Shown piece after piece: positions 1 to 12,009 of a stretch of DNA of 64,000 nt. Numbering within the stretch: position 1 is the stretch's first letter; every line of letters starts with the position of its first letter. The stretch lies in contig SNVD02012237.1 in the NCBI GenBank assembly GCA_013180625.2, positions 310,001 through 374,000 of the forward strand, written 5' to 3'. A program made the position numbers and the translations under genes. A model generated the notes under the pieces. It was given only the letters and a program-made list of their open reading frames with translations, made no database searches and was not told the origin of the DNA. Source of the stretch: Boswellia sacra. Its lineage: Eukaryota; Streptophyta; Magnoliopsida; Sapindales; Burseraceae.

Positions 1-213
1 AGAACTCCAAGAACTTTAATTTGTTTCTGGTGTTGTATTCTTTTACTCCTTCTATCTTATTGCAATTTGATCATACATGTGCTTTTAGGATGTATAGTCA
101 CAAGAATTCTGAATAAACTGAACACTTTATTGATAATCTCTTTATTGGTCTCCCTATGGGAGTTGTTACACATGCATAGGCTCCTGGAAGGAGTTACTGC
201 ACATATGGAGAGA

Positions 214-1304
214 TTACGGGTAGTACTTCTTTAAGTGCTCAATATTCCATGGATGACGGAGCGACCTCCCATCCATGGTGACCAGTCTGTAGGTGCCTGG
301 TCGAATGACTGCCTTGACTTGAAACGGACCCTCCCAGTTGGGCGCCAGTGCTCCATCAGTGGGATTTCGGGTACTTTGTAGTACTTGTCTCAAAACCAAG
401 TCTCCCTCTTGGAAGGATCGGTGCTTAACTTTAGAGTTGAAATATCAAGCAACCCTCTCTTGGTAAGCAGCAACCTTGACACTAGCGAGATCCCTTTCCT
501 CCTCAAGAAGATCTAGGTTGAATTGAAGGCTCCTATGGTTAAGCTCTTCATCATATCCCTTAGTACGAGGCGATGGAAGGCCAATTTCAACAGGTATGAC
601 TGCCTCCGAGCCAAACGCCATGGAGTATGGGGTTGCTCTTGTTGCTGCATGGACAGTGGTTCGGTATGCCCAAAGCACTTGTGGGAGCTCTTCTGGCCAT
701 GCACCTTTCCTAGCATCTAATTTAGTCTTGAGGAGGTGTTTAATGGTTTTGTTAACAGCCTCCACCTGACCGTTTGCTTGAGGATGAGCTGGAGATGAAA
801 AGCACAAAGAGATGTTCAGCTCCTTACAAAAGTTCCTGAAGTTAGAGTTGTCAAATTACTTGCCATTGTCCGTAATGATGGTATGAGGGATACCAAACCT
901 ATAGACAATTGACTTCCTTACGAAGTTCATGGTCTTCCTTTCAGTAATTGATACGAGGGGTTCAGCTTCTGCCCACTTAGTGAAGTAATCAATTGCCACG
1001 ACAGCATACTTGACTTGACCTTTACCCATTGGAAGAGGTCCAATAAGGTATAGCCCTCATTGGGCAAACGACCATGGGGCTGTCATGGGAGTCATGTTCT
1101 CAGGAGCTTTCCTTGAAATGTTGGCAAACTTTTGGCACTTGATGCACCTAGTTGAGAATGCCTTAGCATCATTCTTCATGGTTGGCCAATAGTATCCTTG
1201 CCTGATGCATTTATGAGCTAGAGATCGGCCGTCAGAATAGTTACCACATATCCCCCCGTGGATATCTCTGAGAACGTAATCAGCTTCTTCTGGGCGAAGA
1301 CATT
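214..1304 (-). pseudogene. Integrase, interrupted by stops
   Basis: Translating through the breaks shows an HHCC zinc-binding module (HGG, HKCIRQGYYWP, then CIKCQKF), a DDE core (first Asp in DYFTKWAEAEP, second in ITDNGK, Glu in HPQANGQVEAVN) and a C-terminal chromatin-contact region ending in WNIEHLKKYYP before the stop at 214. In-frame stops lie after FAQ (TGA, near 1055), after NGK (TAA, near 857) and after QERVA (TGA, near 445). Confidence 0.85.
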
Positions 1305-1934
1305 TTAAAGAGGAAGGCTGAACCCTCTTTTGTAAAGAACACCATTAACGATAGTGTACCTTGACGCTCTCCCTCTTACCTTGATCGCCTCATTTCGATT
1401 AGCTGGAAGTTCCCCCTTTTCTGAGAACTTTATGATGGGGTCCATCCAGCAAGGGCTACCGTTTATGGTCATTGTTTTCTCTGGCGGAAGCTCATGTTGT
1501 GATATGCTTGGAGATTCTAGAACGACCATGTGATAGGCAGTCGGTAGAAGGGGGTCTATTCCTGAAGCAATTTTGGCTAAACTGTCGGCCCTTGAATTCT
1601 CCACCCTCGGGACTCTTACAATATCGAAACCTTTAAAACCACGCAGAAGGGAGTTAACTCTACCCAAGTAAGCTATCATGGTAGAGCCTTTTGCTTGATA
1701 GTCTCCACGGATTTGGTTAACCACAAGTTGGGAATCGCTGTGGATGACGATCTCTCCTACTCCCAAGGCAACTGCCAGCCTAAGTCCTCCAAGGAGAGCT
1801 TCATACTCTGCGACATTGTTTGTGGCTTTAAAATTGAAACGCAGTGCCACAGCTACCTCTACTCCATCCGGGGTTGACAGAATCAAGCCAGCTCCACTAC
1901 CAATCTTGTTAGATGACCCATCTACGAACAAGAT
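1305..1934 (-). pseudogene. Archaeal-type RNase H (aRNH) of Tat lineage
   Basis: The frame starts just after an in-frame TAG and reads FVDGSSN, NNVAEYEALLGGL, IHSDSQLVVNQI and ENSRADSLAKIA. These supply the four acidic positions of an RNase H1-like active site (D, E, D, D). This is a second RNase H after the one in RT, which is the feature that places the element in the Tat lineage. The domain itself is intact over about 130 residues and is followed by a linker to integrase. Confidence 0.85.
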
Positions 1935-2131
1935 CCATGCCTTCTATGGATCGATTCCCATGGACATAGGTAGATCATGTGACCCTGAACACTACTTGAA
2001 AATTCGGCAATGAAGTCAGCGATTGCTTGCCCTTTGATTGATAGCCTTACAACATAGTGTATGTCAAATTCTCCCAACTCAATGGACCACTTGACAAGTC
2101 TTCCAGAAAGCTCTGAACGATAGAGTATTTG

Positions 2132-2590
2132 TCATAAAGGGTGATCAGTTGGGACCATGACAGTATGTGCTTGAAAATATGGGCGAAGCTTCCGTGCCGC
2201 AACAACCAAGGCGAGAGCCAGTTTCTCCGTAGGAGGGTATCTACCCTCGACTTCTGTCAAGGCCTTACTCACATAATAGACCGGCCTCTGAATTCCCTGA
2301 TCTTCACGGACAAGAGCTGCACTCACTGCGCATGCAGAGATTGCTAGATACAGAAAAAGTGGTTCCCCCAAAATTGGTTTGGAGAGGAGAGGAGGAGAAC
2401 CTAAGTACTTCTTTAGGTGTAGAAAAGCATTCTCACACTCATTTGTCCATTCAAATTGTTTGCAATTCCGTAACGCTTTGAAGAAAGGGTGACATTTGTC
2501 AGTCGCTCTAGAGATAAAGCGATTCAGGGCGGCTAGTCGTCCAGTGAGGACTTGTATATCCTTTGGAGTTTTGGGAGATTCCAGCCGCAT
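2132..2590 (-). pseudogene. RT thumb/connection and RT-linked RNase H, partial
   Basis: The open frame covers the RT thumb (GRLAALNRFISRATDKCHPFFKALR) and the first RNase H (PVYYVSKALTEVEGRYPPTEK, then VVAARKLRPYFQAHTV). It ends at a stop after the TDHPL segment, which in relatives continues into more RNase H. This is the degenerate RT-linked RNase H; the second, archaeal-type domain follows downstream. Confidence 0.8.
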
Positions 2591-2606
2591 AAGTGCTTGG
2601 ATTTTT

Positions 2607-3309
2607 TCAAGATTGGCTTCTATCCCCCTTTGGGTGACAATGAATCCTAAGAACTTCCCAGAGGATACCCCAAAAGCACATGGTGGGATTCAGCTTCATA
2701 TCATGCTTCCGGAGGATGTCAAAAGTTGTTCGGAGGTCGTCTATGTGGGATCTAGCATCCACGCTCTTGGTGAGCATATCATCCACATAAACTTCCATTG
2801 TCTTTCCTAGGAGAGGAGCGAAAATGGAGTTTACCAACTGTTGGTAAGTTGCTCCAGCATTTTTCAATCTGAACGGCATCATCCGGTAACAGTATAACCC
2901 TCTATCAGTGATAAAGGCTGTTTTTTTCTTCATCCTTTGAATACATAGGAATCTGGTTATAACCAGAATAAGCATCCATGAAGCTTAGCAGTTGGTGGCC
3001 AGCTGTTGCATCAACTAATTGATCTATCCTAGGCAGCGGAAAACTGTCTTTCGGACAATGCTTGTTCAAGTCTTTGAAGTCGATGCAAACACGCCATTTT
3101 CCATTGGCTTTCTTCACCAACACAACATTAGAGAGCCATTCGGGATAGTTTACCTCCCGAATGATTCCACTTGTCAAGAGTTTGCTCACTTCTAAGGCAA
3201 TCGCCTCTGAACGCTCTGGGGCCTGGTGCCTCCTCTTTTGTCGAACGGGTTGAGCTTTAGGGTTGACATTAAGGCGGTGGACAACTATATTCAGGTCTAT
3301 ACCAGGCAT
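2607..3309 (-). pseudogene. Reverse transcriptase domain, frameshifted
   Basis: Motifs seen in order: the N-terminal AQPVRQKRR and GIIREVNYPEWLSNVVLVKK segments, WRVCIDFKDLNKHCPKDSFPLPRID, the MDAYSGYNQIPM palm motif, and the catalytic YVDDMLTKS near 2785. A frameshift near 2910-2930 separates the first and second parts. Another near 2650-2680 follows the KLNPTMC segment. The catalytic Asp pair is kept, but the frame is not continuous. Confidence 0.85.
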
Positions 3310-3321
3310 GTCTTCGTGAGT

Positions 3322-4068
3322 CTATGCAAAAACGTCACTGTACTCTCGAAGAAAACCAATCAACCTATCCTTGATTGGTAGAGGAAGATTCTCACCCACC
3401 TTCACTGTTTTCTCCGGATCATTCAAGCAAACAGGGACGTCATCCATCCCTTCTATTGGAGCTACAGCCTCCCCTTTCTCTCGGTCCCGTGGATCCAAAC
3501 CTTCCTTCCCCTCGGAAGGCTCTCCACAAATCATCCATAACTTATGTGCCTTCTCTTTGAAAGTCATGTTGTAGCATTCCCGAGAAGTTCGTTGTTCACC
3601 TCTTACTTCTCCTATCCCTGAAGGTGTTGGAAATTTCAGGACATGATGATAGACACTCATCATGGCCTTGAAGTCGTAAAGTGATGGCCGATCAAGGATG
3701 GCGTTATAAACTCCCGGATGATCTACCATGAGAAAACTCACCATCCTGGTCGTCTGTAGGGAGCCTTCTCTCAGGGTCACAGGTAACGAGATTACTCCTT
3801 CTGGAATAACCTTTCCTCCCACGAATCCCATCAGTAAAGTTTGGATGCCTCTCATATCTCTACGATTGAGACCCAATCGATCAAATGCATCCAACGCCAT
3901 TATGTCAGTCGAACTCCTGTTGTCAATCAACACTCTTCGTAGCCTTTTATTGGCCACTATCACTGTGAGGACCAAGGCATCACAATGTGGATGATGGATA
4001 CCTTGCGCATCTTGCGATGAAAAGGAGATAACATCATGATCTCCTACATTGGTGGAAGAGGCTGTCAA
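3322..4068 (-). pseudogene. Retroelement aspartic protease domain with mutated active site
   Basis: This stretch holds the retropepsin-like domain between gag and RT: a beta-rich segment leading to VLIDNRSSTDIM, then a second strand set ending in the NAILDRPSLYDFKA block that normally precedes RT in this lineage. The catalytic triplet of retropepsins is Asp-Thr/Ser-Gly; here it reads Asp-Asn-Arg, so the catalytic loop is destroyed. The C-terminal 100 residues are an acidic linker running to the start of RT. Confidence 0.75.
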
Positions 4069-6010
4069 GTTGATTCGTGGCGAGGGAGGTCATATCTTGC
4101 TTGCCTAGCTAGGTGCCTTCGGGTTTGGGAACTTGAACCAGCCACTACTCCCCCAAAAATTGTGGCTACTTCTTCTAATGGTTCATTCCCTTTATCACTC
4201 TTGTTGGATGGTTTAGGGGGCAGATAAATGTATTCTTGTAGCTGGCCATCCTTGATAAGACCCTCGATTTGCCTCCTCAGTTCGAAGCAATCCGCAGTAT
4301 TATGACCATGAGCCTGGTGAAAATGACAAAACTTTATTTTGTCTCTTGCTTTTGGATTCGATCGTAAGGGAGCAAGTTCTTTCAGTAGACCTTTATCTTT
4401 GATTTCCTTCAAGATATCCTGCTGAGGCATATTAAGTAACGTGAATGTACGATGCTCCTCCTGAGGTCGATCACGATGCTCTTGATGGGGTCGGGTGGAT
4501 GACCCTTGCAACAGGAAGCGATCGTTTCTGACTGTATCTCGCGCAGAGCGTCGATCCAGAACCGACCTTTGATTTCTATCATGAGATTCTCCTCTATGAT
4601 TATCATAGGGTCGTCTATCTGTACGTGAGGAATTAGGTACCACCGGGGTCTGCCCAGGGTAATTTGCTTGAAAAATTTCCTCTGCATCAGCATGGCTAGA
4701 GACCCTTGCTAATGCTTCTTAATACGTACGTGGGAGGTTAATGGAGAATTCCCATGCTAGAGGGAGCTCCCCTCTGATTCCTTGAACCAAGCCTTGCATA
4801 GCGTAACCATCATGAAATAGATCCACTCGGGCAACCTCCAGCTGATATCTGTCTAAAAATGCATGGAGGGATTCATTAAGGCTCTGCTTGATTGAAAGAA
4901 GGCTCTGTGCTGGTCGACTTCTTGTTTTCATATTGCTAAAATGCGTGAGGAAACTACGGGCAAGCTCATGAAAGCTGGAGATGCATGCAACTGGTAGCCT
5001 TCTATACCATTGCTTAGCTGGTCCTCCAAGGGTAAGAGAAAAAGTTCTGCACATGATTCCCCCTGAGACCCCTTGTATCTCCATATGAGAAATAAAAGAG
5101 TCTAAATGCTCTCGGGGGTCCGTTGTCCCTTGGTAAAGCTCGAGTTGCGGCATCTGGAATCCGTATAGGTATCTTTCCCTTAGAATATCTTCAGCAAAGA
5201 GTGATTCCCATTGTGGACGACCATCTTCTTCTCCTCCCGAACGCTTAATCAACTTCTCCAGCTTATGGATTTTTTCATCCATTTCTCGCTTGAATTCCAC
5301 ATAATGATTGTCTGACGTCTCCTCCTCCGAGACATCCATTGGGGCAACATCTGGGCGATGATTTTTAACTCTAGATGGTGAGCTGGGGCGATTTCTTTTT
5401 AACTGATAATTACCCACTAGAGCGTAAGGACCATGATAAGAATAGGCGGGCTAATCAACATTACTTCCCCTTGGCACCTGCTCAACGCTTGTATGGCGCT
5501 TCTTGTTCAAAGAGTGTCGAAGGTCTACTGCTGCTAACTGTTGTTCAGATATGATATGCGAGGGAGCGGGAATCTGTGGGCGACCATCCCCTCCCTGAAT
5601 AATAGGATGGGGAATATTCGGTTGAATGACCTGATGGCGAGGCAATCCAGTAGTATAGGCGACTAAATCAGGATGCCCACCAATATCCGTCTGGACATTA
5701 GGTACTACCATGGCACTCATTGGGTTATTCCCAGCAGTGTTTGCAGCCTGCTGAGTACTTTGTCCAAATGCTTGGTTGAACATAGTCACCATACGATTCA
5801 TTTGTTTACTGAAATTTCGCATGGTATGTTCCATGGTAGTTAATCGATTTGTCTTGCCCTTCTTCGGTCTTCTAAGTGGGAGTCGGGGTTGCCTGAGGTT
5901 AGGCCCCACACCAGAGGATATCACTAATGCTCTCCCTGTATCAACTACCCTTCGGCGTCGGGGAGGTGCTTCAACCTCAATTTCTTCGTCAACCTCTAGG
6001 GAGGTTGAGT
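4069..6010 (-). pseudogene. gag region of the Tat-type element, broken
   Basis: An open frame follows a TAA near 6011 and encodes a basic, glutamine-rich N-terminal part. The gag core follows at 4719-5417, with the retrotransposon-gag pattern of a capsid-like helical domain (WYRRLP, then SFLTHFSN, then QSLNESLHAFLDRY). A third open stretch (4065-4643) contains the C-terminal basic part with CHFHQAHGHNTADCFELR, a degenerate Cys/His stretch. The frame is interrupted by a stop near 5450 and by a TAA near 4720 (after PRTY), so gag is in at least three pieces. Confidence 0.8.
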
Positions 6011-6084
6011 GTTAGGATTCGTGACTCAAGCTGTATTTGAGTACGTTTGGATGGGAGCAACAACTAAAGAGGCTTAAACTGTCG

Positions 6085-6102
6085 TCCCCACGGACGACGC
6101 CA
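6085..6102 (-). other. Primer binding site of the Tat-type element
   Basis: The minus strand reads TGGCGTCGTCCGTGGGGA directly inside the LTR edge. It starts with the TGG that pairs with a tRNA 3' CCA end and sits two bases from the LTR, as a minus-strand primer site should. I do not assign the tRNA. Confidence 0.55.
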
Positions 6103-6104
6103 AC

Positions 6105-6471
6105 TGTTGATGCACGATTTTCGGACGGCCGGGAAGCGGGTCGGAGCTCGAGTCGTACGTCGAGTCCAATCCTGCGAGCAAAGAAAAACAGTCAGGAGTG
6201 CCGGCGGTGGTGCCGGTGAAGACCCTCCGACGCTCAAGTCAATTTTCGGCACTCCGTAATTTTCTAGGAGAATTTCCTAGAGAGAGAAGCTCTCAAAAGC
6301 AAAGGAAATTTAGAGAGAGAATGAGTTCAGAAAAGTGTGCATACCTTGAGCAATAATCCGGAGGGTTTATATTGGAGTCAGGATGGGCCATTGTGGGACC
6401 CAGATAATGGGCTATAGTAATGGGTTTATTGTATTAGAAATAATTGAGGCCTAATATTATTATGGCCATAA
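6105..6471 (-). repeat. 5' LTR of the Tat-type element (outer end approximate)
   Basis: The inner edge is the TG at 6105, two bases from the primer-site-like sequence. A TATA-like ATATAAA on the minus strand near 6366-6373 would place U3 to the right and R/U5 to the left. Short minus and plus ORFs of about 60 codons here are LTR noise. The outer end cannot be fixed without the second LTR; homology to another part of the window begins by about 6540, so the LTR must end before that. Confidence 0.55.
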
Positions 6472-6539
6472 CATATAGTATTGGTGGTTTAGGGTTAATT
6501 GCGAAATTAAATGGAGTGTTATTTATATATTTAGTTATT

Positions 6540-7067
6540 AAAATAAATTTTTTTAGAGGGGAATACTTAGTAATGGGCTCCTTTAGAGCCACTGGGTTTA
6601 TCTACTAATAGGCTCCTGCTGATCAATCAATTAACGGGGTAGACAACTAGTCCAGTTTAATTATCAATAACAAGTTGGGAAAAAAAAGACCAGAAAAATC
6701 ATAATCAAAATTGTAGCGATTGCAATGTTTTGCTTTTCCATTAATAACGACAACTAATTAAGAATACGAATATGATCAAGATAATTTTTTCTCATAAATT
6801 GTTACATCTTTTGAATAAAATATTTTGAACAACAGAAATTAGATTTAGCATACATAAAAAGGGGACAAAAAAGAACCACATGATTTAGAAATGAAAAAAA
6901 GGTGCTATGATCTCCTGACCTAGAAATTATGCCATTTGGAAGAGTAGTTGCTCAAAAATCAAAGCACAGGATGACATAGCAAATTAGGTAGATTAAATAG
7001 CTTTTAATAGTTAATTTAAACCATGAGTAAACAATTCTCTATTCGATGAATTGTTTTTTTTTTTTTT
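6540..7067. repeat. Left part of host duplication copy A
   Basis: This AT-rich non-coding stretch matches about 24580-25100. Shared blocks include GGGCTCCT, TTTTGCTTT(T/C)C, TTAGCATACATAA, GTGCTATGATCT and AGCAATTCTCTATT-like stretches, in the same order. The match continues on the far side of the LTR element, at 17787. Confidence 0.75.
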
Positions 7068-7495
7068 TGATAAGGAACAGGGTTCCTCAAATTAAAAGAA
7101 AGAGAGGGAGATATAGATAGAGGAAATGGGAGAAATAATAGAAGAAATTTAGGGAGAAATAGAGTGAAATTAAGAGAGAAGACAATCTTTTTACTAAAAG
7201 ATCAAAAACCATTAACAACCAAATCTAAGAAATAAAATAACTAAAGACACTTATTTATAGTGTCGACAATCATAACTTAACTAGGAAATAGAATCTATTA
7301 AGAAATAGAATCTAATTCCAACTAAACAAGAAAATATCAAAATTTAAATCCTAGATAAAATAGTAAACTATTAATTAGGAAAATAACTCAAATTATGATT
7401 ACTTCTAATTTAGGAAGTTAAAATCCCTAATAATAGTCAAAATCCCTAAAATCAAAATTAAAATCCCTAATTTATTCCTAATATCTCCTACATCA
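7068..7495 (-). repeat. 3' LTR of the outer element
   Basis: This copy is 428 bp and matches 17336-17781 almost throughout, with scattered substitutions and a small deletion near its right end. A short T-run of target duplication lies on its left. The purine stretch GCAGAAGAGAAT on the minus strand just inside it is a likely polypurine tract. Confidence 0.85.
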
Positions 7496-7825
7496 ATTCT
7501 CTTCTGCTTGAAAGAACTCGACTCCTGGCGAGTTGTCAAGGAGGAAGTTGCTAATACACAAGAAAATGCCACGTTTTATCCTGTACGATCATTGGAAAGT
7601 CGTCAATCCATATCTTCGCTCTATGACGATCCAATATTGGAAGCATACATGATAGAAGAATTACTGATGCTTCAGTGGCCTTCGATTTTGATAGAGAAAC
7701 AATAATCACCATTGAAGACTTCACCGTGAACCCAAAGATAGGAAATCAATTTTTTGAATGATTTCATGAGATTCTTCACATTTAGGCTCTACATCATCAT
7801 CAGAATTCATCTTGCCATCGATCTT
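7496..7825. other. Left interior of the outer LTR element
   Basis: This is interior sequence between the 3' LTR and the nested element. A 65-codon + strand frame at 7508-7705 shows no recognisable domain. The minus strand continues the acidic frame described for 16721-17040. The last five bases, ATCTT, are the target duplication of the nested element. Confidence 0.5.
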
Positions 7826-9247
7826 TGATGTGTTCGAATCTAGCAAGTATACTAGTCGCACAAGTAATAAAGTGATAAGTAGATATCGTTCCCACGAGGA
7901 TTGATTCTAATTGAATTTGTTATTCAAAAGCAGCAACAGAATAAATGGGGGGGTTTTGTTGATAGATTATCTAAATGAAATATTAATGTAAATGCACAAT
8001 AACACAACACAATGTAAAATGGAGTGAAAAATCAATGAGAGACACTTGGTTAAGTGTTCATTCTCTGCCACAAGATATGAATTTGTGAATTAACATATAA
8101 TTGTAATCCAATTACAGCATTGAAGTTATCAACCGTAGATAACAACAAGCTCTGTTATCCCAATCTTTCCTTACTTTGTTGTTAAATAAAACAAGCTCTT
8201 TATTTAATCTCTATCCATTAAACAACCTAGAACAAGCTCTCTAAGTTTAATTCAATGGAAGCATTACGATGAGAAAGATAGGTTGATCTAAGCAATAATC
8301 ACACAAGTTCGGATTATTTAACCTAGGTTGTATTTTCCAATTGCAATCTCTGATCACAATTTTGCTACTAATGATTGGAAATTCATGACAATTACGGATC
8401 AAGATTTCTAATCTAGCAATAGACAACAACAAATTATATTCAGTTGGCCATTCCAAATACAATCAGTAAGCAATCATAAGCATTAGATATGGGAAAATAC
8501 AAGCAACTTCAATTAGAGAATTGGATAACAATTTCTTACACAATCAACTCACAAAATCCATATCAAGGGCTTTGAAATCACCCTCAACCAATTCAGATTT
8601 AGTTACACATATTCAATCAGAATAACAAATACAATACAGAGAAATTCCAGAATTGAAAAGGAAAGAAAGAACTTAGCAAATTCTTTGAAAATCTTCTTTG
8701 TAGATGAATCTTCTTGGAATTGTAGTTCCTCCTCTTTCAAAATCTTCTTTCTCCTTCAAGAACTCCAAGGGATGAGAGAAATCCAGAAATGCAGCCTCCT
8801 CCCACGTTTTCCCCTCTTCAAGTTATGAAAATAAAACCCTAAAATGTGTTTAAATACTCTGCTACAGTAACCTGCTACAGTGTCCCGTATTATACATGCT
8901 ACAGTGATTTGTGGAATTACATTTCTATACTTCTCACACTGTTTTGATTACAACTTTTGGTATACTGAATGGATTTATAAACCGTAAATTTCTCCAGAAA
9001 ATAGACTTCGAGAGCTTTCCAACGGTATATAACATGTCATCGGGTTCATTGTATATCAATAGAATTAAATCCGAGAAGATGGTTGACTAGCAGAGGTGAA
9101 AATGAAGGGTTTTACTCCATTTTTGTGCAAGTTGCTCCAAAACTCCTACAAACATCAAAACCACACAAAAACATAAAAATACCAAGAATATAGCAAAGAA
9201 ACATGGACGAATTGATATGAAAATGATATATAAATAGACACTTATCA
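7826..9247 (-). repeat. 3' LTR of the inner element
   Basis: This LTR is 1422 bp and nearly identical to 15299-16720. A motif GCTACAGT recurs three times within 8870-8925. The 71-codon minus ORF at 8247-8462 occurs identically in the other LTR and is simply LTR sequence. On the minus strand AGTGTGGGGGAATT just inside its right edge is the polypurine tract. Confidence 0.9.
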
Positions 9248-11239
9248 AATTCCCCCACACTTAGACTTTGCTAGTCCTCGAGCAACTACGACAATATGAA
9301 ATAAAACTAAACCGAAACAGAATCAACAAAAAATTAAAACACACAAATGCTTCATCTTGCAAATAGGCCTCAAAGATTGTACTTAATTATAACCCAAGGA
9401 AAACTTCAAAATAATGCACTTGATCAACAATTTTATCTGAAAGATTAGTTTCGCTTCACTTCAATTCCTCAAGTGTGTGTGTGTAGAGCCATTCTCACCT
9501 AATCACTTGTAACCCGGATGAGTTTATGCATAAAAATGAATCATATTTAATATTGAAGATGTGTGTATAAATGAACTCCATAGGCCTGCTTTTCAAGTCA
9601 CTCTCCACTAATGTAGACATGCACAACACCAAGGATCAAGTAGGACTTTATTAAGCTTGTAATGTTTGGCTTGGGTGAAGGTATGATAAAGGATAATAAT
9701 TTGGCTTAAATCACCCAGAAACACATAAATCATTCAAGACTATGTAGAGCTCAACCCCATAACATAACTTTATTTCAATTCGCCAGATTACTTCCCCAAA
9801 CTCATTTAGAATACTCAATCTTCTTTCTTTTTCTTTTTTCTTTTCTTTTTTTTTTTAGAAAATAAAAGAAACTACACCCCCACACTTTGTTGTTTCATTC
9901 TTTTTAAGAACACCCAAGGGTATAGATATCTTTTTCTTCTTCTTTTTTTTTTTAACTGCAATTCCCCTCCCCCACACTTAAACAACATATTGTCCTCAAT
10001 GTTTAAGTACGTGGAAGATAAGTACAGATTGTTTTTTTTTCTCTCTCTCTTTTTTCTTTTTACAAACATAATAAAACTCACTTGCATTGCTCATGGCACA
10101 ATCCAACCTCCTCTAACTTCCCAAAACCAGAACATAGCTCAGAATTTAATTGTGAATGATCTACATGCTCATAGGTAAGGGATAAACTGTTTGGAACAAA
10201 TTCATTTTAGTTTAGGAAATCTTTTAGTGAGTTAACAAAGAAAAAGGCTTACAGAGGCTCAAAGGGGTAACTAGGGATCAATTTCTATCAAGGTTGGCTA
10301 TTAAGGCTCAAACGGTCCAAAGATGGCCTAAATCATTTCCCCAATGTTGCACAGTCTAGGATTTCGCCTCGAGTGACCATCAAACAAGTTCTAGAATTCA
10401 TTGAAATCTGAAGAAATACTTAAATTGCATAAACCTTCTCTAAGTAAACAAATAACTCAGTGATAATGGCTTGGTGCTCAATGTTGTACAAGGAATCAAA
10501 GGCAAAGCGAAAATCAATAAACATTTCAAGCACACAGATCCATGCATCATTTATCATTTTCCAAGAGTTATTCTTAATTCAATCATTATCTTATCATTGA
10601 CCCACAAAATGCAAGAAAAGAGGTACGTGGCGTTGTTACACTTGAGTCAAGATTGTATATTTCAACAATCCTTAGGACCAGTAGCCCGCAGACTTAAGGT
10701 TTCCAGCCTATATACCTTTATTATGAAAGAACAAAACAAGAAACAAGACACTTCAAACAACACGAAATAAACAAACTACAGATTTATTGAGAGAGAATGC
10801 GTTTCAAGAGTTAAGAAAACCCCATATTCTGCCATTCTCAGGTTTTTCCACAATGTTTTTTTTTGAATCGAAACTGATAAAGACAAAAACACACAACAAC
10901 TCTAAATTACGCAAAACTAAACTTACTCATAAAATAACAAAGTCCAACAAGTCAGCAAACAAAAACAAGTTAGTTAGAATGGGTCTAAAAAGTTTAGAAG
11001 TTAGCCTCCTTATTCAGCCATTATGGATTGAAGAGATCCAGAATGCGTTTCAAGAGAACTTGAACTTTTTAAGCCACCACTCTAAAAACCGAGATTAGAA
11101 AATATTACCTGGGACGAAAGAAATAACCTGAAAAAGCTCAAAAGAAATAACATGAAAACTCTCAAATAAACACAATAAAAAGAAAGCAAACAAAAACAAA
11201 GCAAACCAGCAGACAGAGATTACAGATGGAGCGTTAAAT
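9248..11239. other. Non-coding 3' interior of the inner element
   Basis: Next to the 3' LTR the + strand reads CCCCCACACTTAGACTTTGC, a sequence type frequent next to Athila-like polypurine tracts. The rest has pyrimidine-rich runs on the + strand (9820-10060) and several open frames of 60-103 codons without recognisable domains. I see no gene. Confidence 0.6.
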
Positions 11240-11871
11240 CCAGTTTACGCCTCTTATTGCCTTCTCCAAACCAATCTATCCGAGCCGTTGTTGGATTAGG
11301 CGAATAGATGAATTCTTGGAGTTTATCAATTAACTCCCCTGCAGTTGAAGCTGTAACCAGGATTTGCCTCGCCGACCGGTGAGATGAAGTTTTTTTCTAC
11401 AGCTTGATCAAGAAAGGACAACAAACCATCAAAAAAATTATTGACATTTAACAAACCAATGGGTTTCCGATGGATGTTTAGCTGTGCCCAAGAGGTGATT
11501 TGAAATATCTCCTCTAATGTACCATAACCACCAGGCAAAGCTATAAATGCATCGGACTTAACAACCATATGTGCAATACGCTCATGCATGCTAGAGACCT
11601 GTAACTCTTCCCCGATTGTGTTGCCTACGATATCTCGTACAGCTAATGGTTTAGGGATAATGCTGAGAACTTTGCTCCCTCCCAGGGATGCAGCTGTCGA
11701 CACACACCCCATTAACCCAAGACTACCCCCTCTATAAATCAAATGAATACCCCTCGCAGCTAATGTCCTACCAAGATTAAGAGCTGCTGTTGTAAACTCT
11801 CCATCTTTACCAAATTGCGATCCACAAAATACGCATATATTTTGGAATCGCCGAATTGGTGCTTTCTCCAT
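11240..11871 (-). pseudogene. Intronless LOG retrocopy (cytokinin phosphoribohydrolase), frameshifted near its end
   Basis: The frame from ATG at 11871 encodes a LOG-family protein, the enzyme that releases active cytokinin bases from riboside 5'-monophosphates in the cytosol. Seen: NICVFCGSQFGKD at the start, YRGGSLGLMG near residue 46 (usually a third glycine replaces the arginine), MHERIAHMV near residue 95 and the catalytic PGGYGTLEE at 113-121. The open frame stops after 181 residues, but a 1-nt shift near 11355 restores the family C-terminus (TAGELIDKLQEF) down to about 11240. Plant LOG genes have several introns; this copy has none, so it came from mRNA. It sits inside the retroelement and reads in the same direction. 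The frameshift and the changed Arg and Ile make a fully active enzyme doubtful, though the catalytic motif is intact. Confidence 0.8.
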
Positions 11872-12009
11872 TGCTAAAAGTGCTCTAAACTTGTGTAAGA
11901 CAATAATGTACGTTAGGTATTATACGATTCAAGTGCAATAAAGGTTATGAAATGACATTTCAAAATATGAAGCATGGATATATAACTCTTAAATTTGACA
12001 CATGGGGAC

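Larger units (their letters stand above)
1..6471 (-). mobile_element. Degenerate Ty3/gypsy LTR retrotransposon, Tat lineage
   Basis: Reading the minus strand from about 6.1 kb to the left edge gives 5' LTR, primer site, gag, protease, RT, RNase H, a second RNase H and integrase, in the Ty3/gypsy order. Two RNase H domains in succession (the RT-linked one at 2132-2590 and an archaeal-type one at 1305-1934) are the known mark of the Tat/Ogre lineage. The 3' LTR is not in the window; 1-213 is the start of the 3' untranslated part. Stops and frameshifts occur in nearly every domain, so the copy cannot make a working polyprotein. The right end of the LTR is uncertain because the partner LTR is missing; 6471 is a guess based on a CA terminus. 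Confidence 0.85.

Noticed and set aside
6064..6252. Minus-strand 62-codon ORF and plus-strand 60-codon ORF near the Tat LTR
   Set aside because: They lie in the LTR/primer-site region and have no domain. Chance frames in GC-richer LTR sequence.
8247..8462. 71-codon minus ORF repeated at 15720-15935
   Set aside because: It is part of the LTR and identical because the LTRs are nearly identical. It has no protein-like features.
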